From Meira nashicola (taxonomy: Eukaryota; Basidiomycota; Exobasidiomycetes; Exobasidiales; Brachybasidiaceae), in assembly GCA_001600355.1 (NCBI GenBank), contig BCJU01000006.1:183803-247802 (forward strand): 64,000 nucleotides of DNA, written 5' to 3'. The notes under the pieces are model-generated. The model made no database searches. It worked only from the letters and a program-made list of their open reading frames with translations, and was not told the DNA's origin. Below are positions 47,248 to 56,354 of the stretch, one piece after another. The stretch's first letter is position 1, and the number at the start of each line of letters is the position of its first letter. Position numbers and translations under genes: made by a program.

Positions 47248-48945
47248 TTACGGCCTTTCAAAACTTTTATGTTTCATTCGAAGATCGTATACCATCTGTT
47301 CCATTTGAGATAATGGATCCAAAGTATCTAAACCTAAGAATGCATCTTGATTTCCGTATCGATTTGTTATAAAGAGTAAACGTTCTGAACCTTTTAAGAT
47401 TTCTTCTTTTTCTTCTTCTTCTAGGTTACTCTTAGCCGAAAGTCTTCGAAGACTCCATTCAATACAATCTAGTGTACAACTTACCATTATACGCGATTGA
47501 GAGAGTAAAGAATGTGCTTCATTCTTTTCAATACTACTTTTCTCTAAAATTTCCATCAATATAACGATCTCATGCCATGCTTCTAGACTCTTGATTCGAA
47601 TTTCGTAAGCGAGAATTTTGCTTTCTATATCAGTCCTATCTAGAATGCATGATTCTTGGGCTAAAGTGTATAACTTTAAGTAACCATACTTGTTTAAAAG
47701 CAAAACGCAATGCTCAATAGGATCTTGATCATAAACTACTTCTATTCTACTAGGTTGTAGTTGTTCATCTTCCCATATTCTCAAACTTTGTAGAACTTCT
47801 CGAAAATCTACGTAAGAAATTGAATCTTGATCAGCCGTTGTAAATTTCCATAAAGATCCTATTTGCCACCAAACATCTGCTAAGCCGCCAAGTTTTAACA
47901 AACCTGCTTCGAGTTTCTTATCAGCTTCCAACTCTGCTGTTACCATTTGGAATTGCTTTTTACGAAATCCAAAAGACCTTTGTTTTCTTTTAAGTAAACT
48001 TATTGTATCTTGATGAATAAAAGGATATCGTTGAGGTGAAGCGATAGAAAATACATCAATAAGATAAATATACCAATAAAGCAAAAGATTATTAGAACAA
48101 TCGCCAACATCTTCCTTCGTATTTGATCCAATTCCGCCCATATCAAACAAAACCATCTCTAATAACCTTGTAGGACATTCCAGATTTATAACAGGAATAC
48201 GTAAGACACTATCGTGAAATATAGGTGCTCCGTTTGATTGTTTCGGTAAAAGTGAATCAGGGTAATAAACACCTGCATTTAACCAAACATCGAATAAGAT
48301 TGTACAACTTGCTAAAATTGCATTCATGTCCCTTAATTGACGAAGTTTTAAGTCTGTCGATTCGTTCATTAAAATTTTTTCTAGCGAACTTTTAAGATTT
48401 TGAGTTAATGCTGTTCGTATAGGTAAATAGCTTGATGCAGTTTTAGGATTTAACGTTATTCCGTAACATACGATTGCCTCTATCAAAAGGCATATAGGAT
48501 CGGTGGAATGGAGCGAAGGAAGTAGATTTATATATTCCAATAATAAACTTCTCCAATGAAGTAGAATTCGACTGAGAAAGCAGTTACTAGAAAAGAAATT
48601 GGTTATAGCATCTTCTACTGTTAATTTATCTAAACACTTGATTCCATTCGTTTCTATACTTGTACTTTGTTCCGCTTGATCTACATTCCCGGCTGGCGTT
48701 GAATGAATGGTAGAACTTGATCTATAAGCGTTAGAATCGACATCCAAGTCTGTTGAGTGAGTTAAAGCTTCAAAAGAAGTGGCTCTCCTTTCATCGTTTA
48801 TCTCTATACATTCTTTTTTCCTTCTTCGACATTGAGTGCATTGATGATTTTTGCCGCCTTTCTTTTTACATTCTTCTAAATCGCAGCGTATCTTCCTACG
48901 TGTACAATGTTGACATGCTTTCTTTGCTTGTCCACGTTTACCCAT
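47248..48945 (-). CDS. Zn2Cys6 transcription factor with expanded zinc-cluster loop
   Basis: 565 residues, intronless. The cluster is Cys11-x2-Cys14-x6-Cys21-x14-Cys36-x2-Cys39-x6-Cys46. The loop between the third and fourth Cys is about twice the usual 5-9 residues, lysine-rich, and contains an additional Cys26. The remainder is helical with the weak fungal transcription-factor pattern. Nuclear regulator. The adjacent acyltransferase ends 375 bp upstream on the same strand; no clear target. Confidence 0.88.
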   Translation of the reverse strand: MGKRGQAKKACQHCTRRKIRCDLEECKKKGGKNHQCTQCRRRKKECIEINDERRATSFEALTHSTDLDVDSNAYRSSSTIHSTPAGNVDQAEQSTSIETNGIKCLDKLTVEDAITNFFSSNCFLSRILLHWRSLLLEYINLLPSLHSTDPICLLIEAIVCYGITLNPKTASSYLPIRTALTQNLKSSLEKILMNESTDLKLRQLRDMNAILASCTILFDVWLNAGVYYPDSLLPKQSNGAPIFHDSVLRIPVINLECPTRLLEMVLFDMGGIGSNTKEDVGDCSNNLLLYWYIYLIDVFSIASPQRYPFIHQDTISLLKRKQRSFGFRKKQFQMVTAELEADKKLEAGLLKLGGLADVWWQIGSLWKFTTADQDSISYVDFREVLQSLRIWEDEQLQPSRIEVVYDQDPIEHCVLLLNKYGYLKLYTLAQESCILDRTDIESKILAYEIRIKSLEAWHEIVILMEILEKSSIEKNEAHSLLSQSRIMVSCTLDCIEWSLRRLSAKSNLEEEEKEEILKGSERLLFITNRYGNQDAFLGLDTLDPLSQMEQMVYDLRMKHKSFERP

Positions 48946-49320
48946 AGCAACGACAAAAATAATGAGGTATGGCCGCCAGTCAAATTTTAAAATAAAAATT
49001 GATGACGGATATTATATAGAAAAAACGGAAATTATTATAGTTTTTGTCGTAAATGATATCAGCACCACACCTATGCATATGTCTTTTTAATGGACGGGCT
49101 TCTTTCTCTTTACACCGCGATTCCGCAACTAGGAGGGGCGGGTATCTCAGCGGTGCTGATTTATGCCGCGCTAACGGAAATAAAATTAAACACTCGGGCG
49201 TACTAAAATTACAGCGGGCATTAGCAGGAGTACAACGCCGAAGCACGGCATAGTAGGAGTTGTATTCATTGCGTGCGTGGTGCTTCTCCATACTTATCTT
49301 CTTGTGTTTCTATAACATCA
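48946..49320. other. Promoter region of Zn2Cys6 gene
   Basis: Contains GC-rich blocks unusual for this window, including AGGAGGGGCGGG at about 49131-49142 (an AGGGG stress-element-like core), and an imperfect 11-bp inverted repeat, ATCAGCACCAC (49058-49068) with GCGGTGCTGAT (49150-49160). A 103-codon minus frame (48980-49291) is probably noise. Confidence 0.45.
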
Positions 49321-50862
49321 TCAAATAGAAGTAAGGTTTAGATGATTTCCATGATTTTGATCAGACCATAGCGTCTCATTCAACCATTCATTGATTCGAT
49401 GAATTAAACCTTCACGTGCGGCTATAGCACACCAAAATCCTTGCATAGATTTAAGTTCTTGTTTTGTATCGCTTTGATACCATTGCTCTTGACTATTTAT
49501 AATCACTCCATACGTTCTATGAGGCGTATTGGGAGATAGACTTGTTCCAGATACACGTAAAACTTGACCGGGATGATATATTGACGTTGATGAAGTTGAT
49601 TGAGCATCTTCTTTAGTGGAAAAATAAAGATTTTCAAGATTTGCTGCTTCCCAACTTGTACAATAAAATGATTTATGATCAGGAGGATGATATCCGGGAT
49701 ACGTACCGCGTGAAGCAGATTCCCTAGCCATCATACAAGTTAAAGCCATTTGATCAGGTTGACGTTGAGCAAGAATTGTTGATCGTATAAATTGTGCAAT
49801 TTCTACTATACTTTTTGAACGCCATTCAGTAACTGTATGAGTAGGTAAGACTGCCGGAATATTAGAATTTCCTAGCCATACTTGATCAGGTTCACCTTTT
49901 GCAGTAGGATAACCTGGCATAAATCCTCTCATGTTCATCGTAAAACCAAGAGTAAAAGGTTTTTGACTACCTTTGGTGAAACGAAATAAGTTTAATTTAA
50001 AAAGTACTGCTGTCACAACGTCATTTTCACTAATCCAAATTGATCCATTTTTCATTGAATATTCTCGAATCTTTTCTATAAAAGATGTTGGTACGAATAA
50101 TGAAAACTTCTTTTCGCGCGGATTGACGATGAATTCCGGTATAGCATTTGCAATAAAACGATTTTGATCCATCTTTGACCATGCTCTTAAGGGTGATTTC
50201 ATTGTCTTTCTTATCTCCTTGACTTTTCTTCTTTGATCGATCCCTTTAGTAGGATAAGAAGGAATTTTGATCGATTCTTCAGGTTCGAGCAAAAGTTTAG
50301 GTACGTTTGAATTGCTTTTGGGATCTTTCATTAACTTGCACCATTGTCGTAATATCAATACAGTGCCAAAAATGTCATACAAAAGGTGCGGGAGAGTAAC
50401 TTTTACTACTGCCGCATTTCTGTATTGCTTGACACGAACATACATAGTAGGTTGATTCTTGCCTAATTTGAAGTAATTGTGTAAAGATTCAGGAATTGTG
50501 TTATCCTCTATTATCCAACTTTCAGGTTGTGATGTAGATTTTAATGTTTGCCAGTTATGTTGAGGAATTTCTTCTTTTATATATTCTACTTTAAAACTTA
50601 TCCATTCAACTTTTGCCTCGCTTAGAAGGGGAGTATTTGGCATTAGAATATCTATATTTCTGCCTTTATTACGTCTTAATCTTGCAGCTAAAAGTGGCCA
50701 TTCATTTGCTAATTGGAGCAAAGACGATTTCATTCGTTCTATATCTAAAGTATCATAAACTATCAAATCGATATTAGTAAAAATATCTCGGAGAGGATGA
50801 GGCAATGCGTGCCATTGAGCTTGTCGGATTGTCCAGCCTTTTTCAATTTGCGTAGAGGTCAT
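49321..50862 (-). CDS. BAHD-like acyltransferase (transferase family)
   Basis: 513 residues from ATG 50862 (MTSTQIEKGW); the 15 codons upstream are hydrophobic, open and start with TTG, so I reject them. The catalytic HxxxD is His159-LLY-Asp163 in TLPHLLYDIFG. The two-domain chloramphenicol-acetyltransferase-like fold is suggested by length and by TLGFTMNMRGFMPGYP (about 320-335), which resembles the middle motif of fungal trichothecene-type acetyltransferases. The plant DFGWG motif is absent. It would transfer an acyl group from acyl-CoA to an alcohol or amine, probably in secondary metabolism. No biosynthetic cluster is visible around it. Confidence 0.8.
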   Translation of the reverse strand: MTSTQIEKGWTIRQAQWHALPHPLRDIFTNIDLIVYDTLDIERMKSSLLQLANEWPLLAARLRRNKGRNIDILMPNTPLLSEAKVEWISFKVEYIKEEIPQHNWQTLKSTSQPESWIIEDNTIPESLHNYFKLGKNQPTMYVRVKQYRNAAVVKVTLPHLLYDIFGTVLILRQWCKLMKDPKSNSNVPKLLLEPEESIKIPSYPTKGIDQRRKVKEIRKTMKSPLRAWSKMDQNRFIANAIPEFIVNPREKKFSLFVPTSFIEKIREYSMKNGSIWISENDVVTAVLFKLNLFRFTKGSQKPFTLGFTMNMRGFMPGYPTAKGEPDQVWLGNSNIPAVLPTHTVTEWRSKSIVEIAQFIRSTILAQRQPDQMALTCMMARESASRGTYPGYHPPDHKSFYCTSWEAANLENLYFSTKEDAQSTSSTSIYHPGQVLRVSGTSLSPNTPHRTYGVIINSQEQWYQSDTKQELKSMQGFWCAIAAREGLIHRINEWLNETLWSDQNHGNHLNLTSI

Positions 50863-52041
50863 AATAATGACATGAGTAAAGAGGAGGAAGAATATTTTTA
50901 AAGGCAATTGAATATCGAATGCTTATATATAAGTTCGAGTAATTATCCTATCTGCACATGTTTGGGCGCAGTGCAAAGAGCCCATAATTTAATGTTTGTG
51001 GCGGAATGCCGCACCGCGTATAGTCGAAATTTTGATTTTATGTATCTTCTCTTTCTCGGAAAGGCGGAGAGTGCCCGAATGTCAAGTGAGCGTATTCAGC
51101 TAGTAAGTATTCTTCCCATCTTGATCGACGTGCGTAAATGAATTTAGCAGCCCGTGCGATATTCCAACGGAAAAAAGGCAATTCAGATCATGTCACCCCT
51201 TGTGTCATACTGTATAAGAGAGGAAGACGTTTCGACCGTATGACCATCGAGTTTAACTTTTTGATGTATTAAAAAATAAGGAACGCGCTATGAATCCAAT
51301 TTAGTATACTCCTTGTCTTATCTTATCAAGAATGAAATCTTGAAGGCATACACTAGGAAGAGTACCTCACGTGAGAAGTTTTTCGTCTTATTGTAGTGTA
51401 ATGACATCTTACGAGTTATTTTTATCTTTTAGGCAGCTAACGTGCATATATAGATGACAAATTCACGTCTTGCGTTCACATTGCGCTAGCTTACATTAAA
51501 ATGAAACAGAAAAGGAACGGTACACCTGTCAAAATCGAACACACACACGCGATGCACCCTTAATCTTAAGTGCGAAGCCAAGAAAAGTAAATTGCCTTGG
51601 CAAAAAAAGATATAATTCGCTTAAAGTCAAATTTTATAATGACAGTCATTAAATGCAATAAAGGTACATGAGAAAAACAATGTCTATCTACATGATATAC
51701 TTGATACCCATTCTCTTGATAAGCTTTACCGTAAAAACGGCCCTTGGCCCGACGATTCCGGTTCCTGTGAATCTTAAAAAAAGATTTAATCTTTAAAATT
51801 TCTCTATCTACGCTATTCTTCAGCGGTAAAATCGCCGATTTATTGTGGGGAACAACATAATCTGTACTATAACGACCATGTGACTTCTCTTGGCATGGAT
51901 TCTTCTTATCAATCCAATTACCAGAAAAGAAGCTTGCTCAATATTTTTTTAAACAATCATATTTTCATATATAAAGCTATTCTGTTCACTTAAATTAAAA
52001 GATAAAAAAAAAACACTTCCCCCTTCTCTCTACCAATCATC
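50863..52041. other. Intergenic region and PTR2 promoter
   Basis: No gene. Contains AAAATCGCCGATTTATT at 51829-51845, whose reverse complement carries CGGCGATTT as in the glycosidase promoters, about 200 bp before the PTR2 ATG. The TATA box is listed separately. Confidence 0.5.
51968..51976 (+). promoter_or_regulatory. TATA box of PTR2
   Basis: TATATAAAG, 66-74 bp upstream of ATG 52042, followed by an A-run and a CT-rich leader. Confidence 0.55.
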
Positions 52042-53952
52042 ATGGCGCCTGAATCCACTAAAGTCTTTGAAGAGGACATGAAAAAGATACATGAAGATGA
52101 TATTGTCATTGAAGGTGTTCAACCTTATTCTCCCGAAAGGAGAGAAAAGACATTAGAACAATTAAGTGAATCTAGTCAAAATTCAATCGATGCAAACGTT
52201 GCAACACTTGATCAAGATGGAACCGCTGGATTAGGAGATGGATTAGGAGATGGAATGTTAGGACCTGCTCCAACAGAAGAAGAAAGAAGAACTTTACGTA
52301 AAGTACCAAGTTATATTCCTCCGATGGCATTCTTGGTTGCATTTTTAGAATTATGCGAACGTGCAAGTTATTATGGTTTAACGGGACCTATTGTGAATTA
52401 TATTCAAAATCCATTACCACCCGGATCAGATGGAGGTCAATTAGTTGGAAATGCAAAAGTACCAGGAGCATTAGGTCAAGGACAATCGATTGCATTTGCA
52501 ATAACAACATTTAATTCTTTTTGGGCTTATGTGATGCCAATCATTGGAGCAGTAGTTGCAGATACTTGGTTAGGAAGATATAAAGCAATTTGTTATTTTA
52601 CAGTTGTTAAAATTCTTGCACAAATTTTATTAACTGCTTCTGCAACTCCTGCTGGAATTGCTAGTGGTGCTGCTTATCCTTGTTTAGTCGTTGGAATCGT
52701 TTTATTAGGAATTGGAACTGGTGGAATAAAATCAAACGTTTCTCCTTTAATTGCAGATCAAATTAAAACTCGTAAAGCATACGTTGAAACATTAAAAGAT
52801 GGAACAAGAGTTATTCGTGATCCTAATGCAACAATGCAAAGATTATTCAACTTATTTTATTTCTTTATCAATTTAGGTGCATGTACAAAAATTGCAACAG
52901 TTTATTTGGAAAAGGATGTAGGGTTTTGGGCTTCATTTTTATTACCAACATGTTTGGCTTGTTTGATGCCAATAGTTTTATTGATTGGAAATAAACATTA
53001 TATCAAAGTGCCACCTCGTGGTTCAATTTTATTAGAAGCATTACGTGTTATTCGTCTTGCAATTGCAAAAGCATTTTCATGGAACATTTTACGATTTAGA
53101 AACAATTTGGCAAACGGTATCTTAGATTCCACAACAGGTCAACGAACAAGCGTTTGGGAATTTGCAAAACCTGCAACAATTTTATCTTCATTAAAAGGAG
53201 TAGATTCACGTCCAAAATGGTTAACATGGGATGCAACTTTTGTCGATGAAGTACAAAGAACTATGCGTGCATGTGCAATTTTTGCTTATTATCCTTTATT
53301 TTGGCTTCCATACTTAATGATGACAAATAACTTGGTTTCACAAGCAGGAACACTTCAATTAGGCGGAGTACCAAACGATATCTTAAGCGCATTCAATCCA
53401 ATCTCAATCGTGATCATGTTACCAATCATGGATAGAATAATTTATCCACTTTTACGTAAATTTAACCTTCCCTTTCGACCGATCACAAGAATCTTTGTTG
53501 GTTTTATGGTAGCTTCTGCTGCAATGGTTTACGCTGCCGTTTTACAATCTAAAATTTATGCACAAGTACCTTGTCGTACTCAACCAGATGCAGCCAATGC
53601 TGATTGTGATAGTGCTTCAATCTCTTTATGGGTTCAATTACCAGTTTATATTCTGATTGGATTTTCCGAAATCATGGCAAGCGTAACAGGATTAGAATAT
53701 GCTTATCAAAAAGCTCCAGCTCGACTTAAATCAGTCGTAACTTCTTTGTACTTATTCACAAACGCTTTCGCTTCTGCTCTTTCTTTTGCTCTTACTCACG
53801 TCTCACAAGATCCCTATCTCGTTTGGCTTTACGGTTCAATTGCAGTTGCGGCATTTATTGCAGGTGTCCTATTCTTTATAAGTTTCCGTAAATGGAACAA
53901 ATTCGAAGAAGTGGAGAACGAGATTGGTCGTGGGCCAGAACGGGAAGAGTAA
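52042..53952 (+). CDS. PTR2: Proton-coupled oligopeptide transporter (POT/PTR2)
   Basis: 636 residues, intronless. A cytoplasmic N-terminus of about 90 acidic residues precedes TM1. The proton-coupling motif ExxER is Glu103-LC-Glu106-Arg107, followed by ASYYGLTG. GADTWLGRYKAICYF-type TM2-3 (VADTWLGRYK) and GIGTGGIKSNVSPLIADQ in TM4-5 are POT signatures, and NLFYFFINLGA follows in the next block. About twelve membrane segments with a central loop. It imports di- and tripeptides at the plasma membrane using the proton gradient. Convergent with the DUF2235 gene, 11 bp apart. Confidence 0.95.
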   Translation: MAPESTKVFEEDMKKIHEDDIVIEGVQPYSPERREKTLEQLSESSQNSIDANVATLDQDGTAGLGDGLGDGMLGPAPTEEERRTLRKVPSYIPPMAFLVAFLELCERASYYGLTGPIVNYIQNPLPPGSDGGQLVGNAKVPGALGQGQSIAFAITTFNSFWAYVMPIIGAVVADTWLGRYKAICYFTVVKILAQILLTASATPAGIASGAAYPCLVVGIVLLGIGTGGIKSNVSPLIADQIKTRKAYVETLKDGTRVIRDPNATMQRLFNLFYFFINLGACTKIATVYLEKDVGFWASFLLPTCLACLMPIVLLIGNKHYIKVPPRGSILLEALRVIRLAIAKAFSWNILRFRNNLANGILDSTTGQRTSVWEFAKPATILSSLKGVDSRPKWLTWDATFVDEVQRTMRACAIFAYYPLFWLPYLMMTNNLVSQAGTLQLGGVPNDILSAFNPISIVIMLPIMDRIIYPLLRKFNLPFRPITRIFVGFMVASAAMVYAAVLQSKIYAQVPCRTQPDAANADCDSASISLWVQLPVYILIGFSEIMASVTGLEYAYQKAPARLKSVVTSLYLFTNAFASALSFALTHVSQDPYLVWLYGSIAVAAFIAGVLFFISFRKWNKFEEVENEIGRGPEREE

Positions 53953-53963
53953 TAAAAATGTAT

Positions 53964-55790
53964 CTAGTAAATGATATTCCATTTGCAACCATCTTCCGTT
54001 AAACATTTGATTTTATAATTACTATTTTCTTGACGTTGAACAACTGTCCAATGAAGGTTTGCAGTTTTAGTGCGAATTGTACGATATCTACCCATATTCG
54101 GTCCAATCTTCTTTTTCCATTGACCTAATTCTGTCTTGATACGATATTTTACTGGCCATAATTCTAACGCCCACCATCCTTTTGCTTGTTGAAGTTGATC
54201 GTTAATCTCTGCTAAAGAATCAAAATAATCTTCATGCATTTCAGGCAAAACACCTGTTTCACGCCAAGTGCTCATAGTTGATACGGAATGAGTCAAGCTG
54301 CCCATTTGACTTGATTGTTCTGACGAAGAAGGAGGTGAAAAGATATTTTTGACATGATTTGGCGTATTGCTCATCTCATTAATGGCCAATTGACGTCTGA
54401 CACTATCACGTCTTTTGTTCAAAGGAGGAAGTGTTCCGCTTGCATACTCATCCAAAGCAGAAGGAGGTGGACTGCAAAGAGGGGCTTTGCGTAATTGACA
54501 TTTTGGCCAAAGTGTATCGACGTCCAAACCATGTTCCGCTAAAACATCAGTGTGAAACAAGATTCCTGTATTGCATTCAAATGTTTGACGTAACATCCAA
54601 CGTAATGGAATACGAGAAACCATATGACGAGTATCGTTTGCTACTGCTCCTCCTCCACAATCTGCATGACAACCTAAAAACCAAACTTCTAACACATCCG
54701 TTGCTTGTCCATAATTACCAAATTCTTTTCGATCGATCTCGTTGAATTTTTTCATCATTTCATATTCGGCGTATGATTTTCCATCTCCTTTAATCTCGTT
54801 ACCGTTTGCGTCCACTTTTGTACTTTTACGGCGCGAGGGTAACATACTTGTTCGACGACGTGGTTGTTCAGATGGTGAAGATTGGATGTTATCGGTTTGC
54901 GGCTTTTGAATAGTTTGTACCTTTTTCTCCATATCCAAATCAATCTCTTCCGGTTCTTCAAAGATAGGATTTGATGGTTTAACATCAAGTACAGAAGCTC
55001 TTTTATGATGAGCATTCAATGCACGTTCAAATGCACTACTGTCTGCTTCCATAACATGTTCTGGTTCATTTTCATGATTTTCTTCTTCTTTATGATAAAG
55101 TTCATCACGTTGAAACCAATGATTAGCTTTGAACTTTGCACGTCTTTCATCTAATGCAAGAGCATGTCTGAAATAACGAACAGATCGATTGTTTGTCTTT
55201 GCAAAAGGTAAAATTCTAGGAATGAAACCTACACTTGCAACTGTATCCCAACAACCAAGGAAATGAACATCAGCATCAATTGAAAATGTTCTTTTGAAAT
55301 CCGCACTCATTTTCCAACCGTATTCTGAATTATCTTTATACCATCTATATGCGAATGCGATTTGTGCTTGATTATGAGCGGGTAATAAACCAACTTTATG
55401 CAACATTCCTGCTAGTGCACGAGCAGTATATGCACCTCTTGAAAAGCCAATCAAACAAATTTTATCACCTTCTCGATAATTTTGCATTAAAAATGAATAT
55501 GCTTCTCTAACATGAACCCCAAGTGAAGCACCAACGGCCATATCTAAACCAGCCGAGAAGCCTTTCTTTAATGAGCCTTTGTATGAGCTGGAGAAAGTTC
55601 CAACACCTGTTTGATAATAAGTTAATTGACTTGGATCATCTTTCTTGAGAGCTGCAAAGAATTTGACCACATTTGAATTATCGTTATCGAATTGATCGCC
55701 TGTACCATCTAAGCAAACGATGATATTTCTTTTACGTTCATTTTGGTCAGCGCTATCTTGTACGGCAGCAAGAATAGGTGGAATTGACAT
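53964..55790 (-). CDS. DUF2235 (Tle1-like) alpha/beta hydrolase, putative lipase
   Basis: 608 residues, intronless. RNIIVCLDGTGDQFD (21-35) opens the DUF2235 domain. Nucleophile elbow GFSRG (Ser117), Asp181 in GCWDTVASVGF, His374 in GCHADCGGG form the likely Ser-Asp-His triad. A charged low-complexity insert (about 230-345) separates the last two. The bacterial Tle1 members are phospholipases; fungal relatives are uncharacterised. No signal peptide or TM, so probably cytosolic or peripheral. It is divergent from the Ppo dioxygenase across 564 bp, so it might release the fatty acid the dioxygenase uses; that is inference. Confidence 0.88.
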   Translation of the reverse strand: MSIPPILAAVQDSADQNERKRNIIVCLDGTGDQFDNDNSNVVKFFAALKKDDPSQLTYYQTGVGTFSSSYKGSLKKGFSAGLDMAVGASLGVHVREAYSFLMQNYREGDKICLIGFSRGAYTARALAGMLHKVGLLPAHNQAQIAFAYRWYKDNSEYGWKMSADFKRTFSIDADVHFLGCWDTVASVGFIPRILPFAKTNNRSVRYFRHALALDERRAKFKANHWFQRDELYHKEEENHENEPEHVMEADSSAFERALNAHHKRASVLDVKPSNPIFEEPEEIDLDMEKKVQTIQKPQTDNIQSSPSEQPRRRTSMLPSRRKSTKVDANGNEIKGDGKSYAEYEMMKKFNEIDRKEFGNYGQATDVLEVWFLGCHADCGGGAVANDTRHMVSRIPLRWMLRQTFECNTGILFHTDVLAEHGLDVDTLWPKCQLRKAPLCSPPPSALDEYASGTLPPLNKRRDSVRRQLAINEMSNTPNHVKNIFSPPSSSEQSSQMGSLTHSVSTMSTWRETGVLPEMHEDYFDSLAEINDQLQQAKGWWALELWPVKYRIKTELGQWKKKIGPNMGRYRTIRTKTANLHWTVVQRQENSNYKIKCLTEDGCKWNIIY

Positions 55791-56354
55791 GATGTGTTTA
55801 GACAGTGATGGCTGTCAAGAATGTAGAATTGGCAATTCCAAAGAATCGCTTGCCAGCCAATCATCTTTGCTCGTTTCTGCTCCACAGAGTTTAGCGTACC
55901 ATAGGATGTGCAATGTACAGAAATCTTGTGAAAGTTGCCGAACATTGAATAAATATAGAACAAATCTTCCCAAGAATTGAATAAAGTTAAGGTTTGAACT
56001 TGAATTTCGTGCATTAGAATCACGCTAAATTATCGCTTCTTATTTATTTGTTGTTTTAGTAAGGGCAAATCGCCTGCATATTTTAATTTGGCCGGCGACG
56101 TGATGTTATTTGTATGCGCAAATGATCGACTGACGTGAAATGTATTCGAGTACATGCACGATTAGCGATCATGCAATCATGCCACGAAGATCGATCAATA
56201 AGAAATATCCCTTTCTTTTCTCGGCCAATTTCAATAATTTGCCGCCGCACTTGACAAATCACATTATTCTCCTTTTGTTTGATTGGCTCTTGAATTCTTC
56301 TTAAACAATGTAAAAAACAAAGTCAATCACCCTCTCTCCTTCCATCCATCAATC
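55791..56354. promoter_or_regulatory. Bidirectional promoter between DUF2235 and Ppo genes
   Basis: 564 bp separate two divergent starts. GCCGGCGACGTGATG at about 56092-56106 contains the CGGCGA core and an ACGTGA-like E-box/CRE half. No gene seen; short frames at 55709-56023 are shadows. Confidence 0.45.

Noticed and set aside
48980..49291. 103-codon minus-strand frame
   Set aside because: Lies in a promoter region with an opposing frame; no domain.
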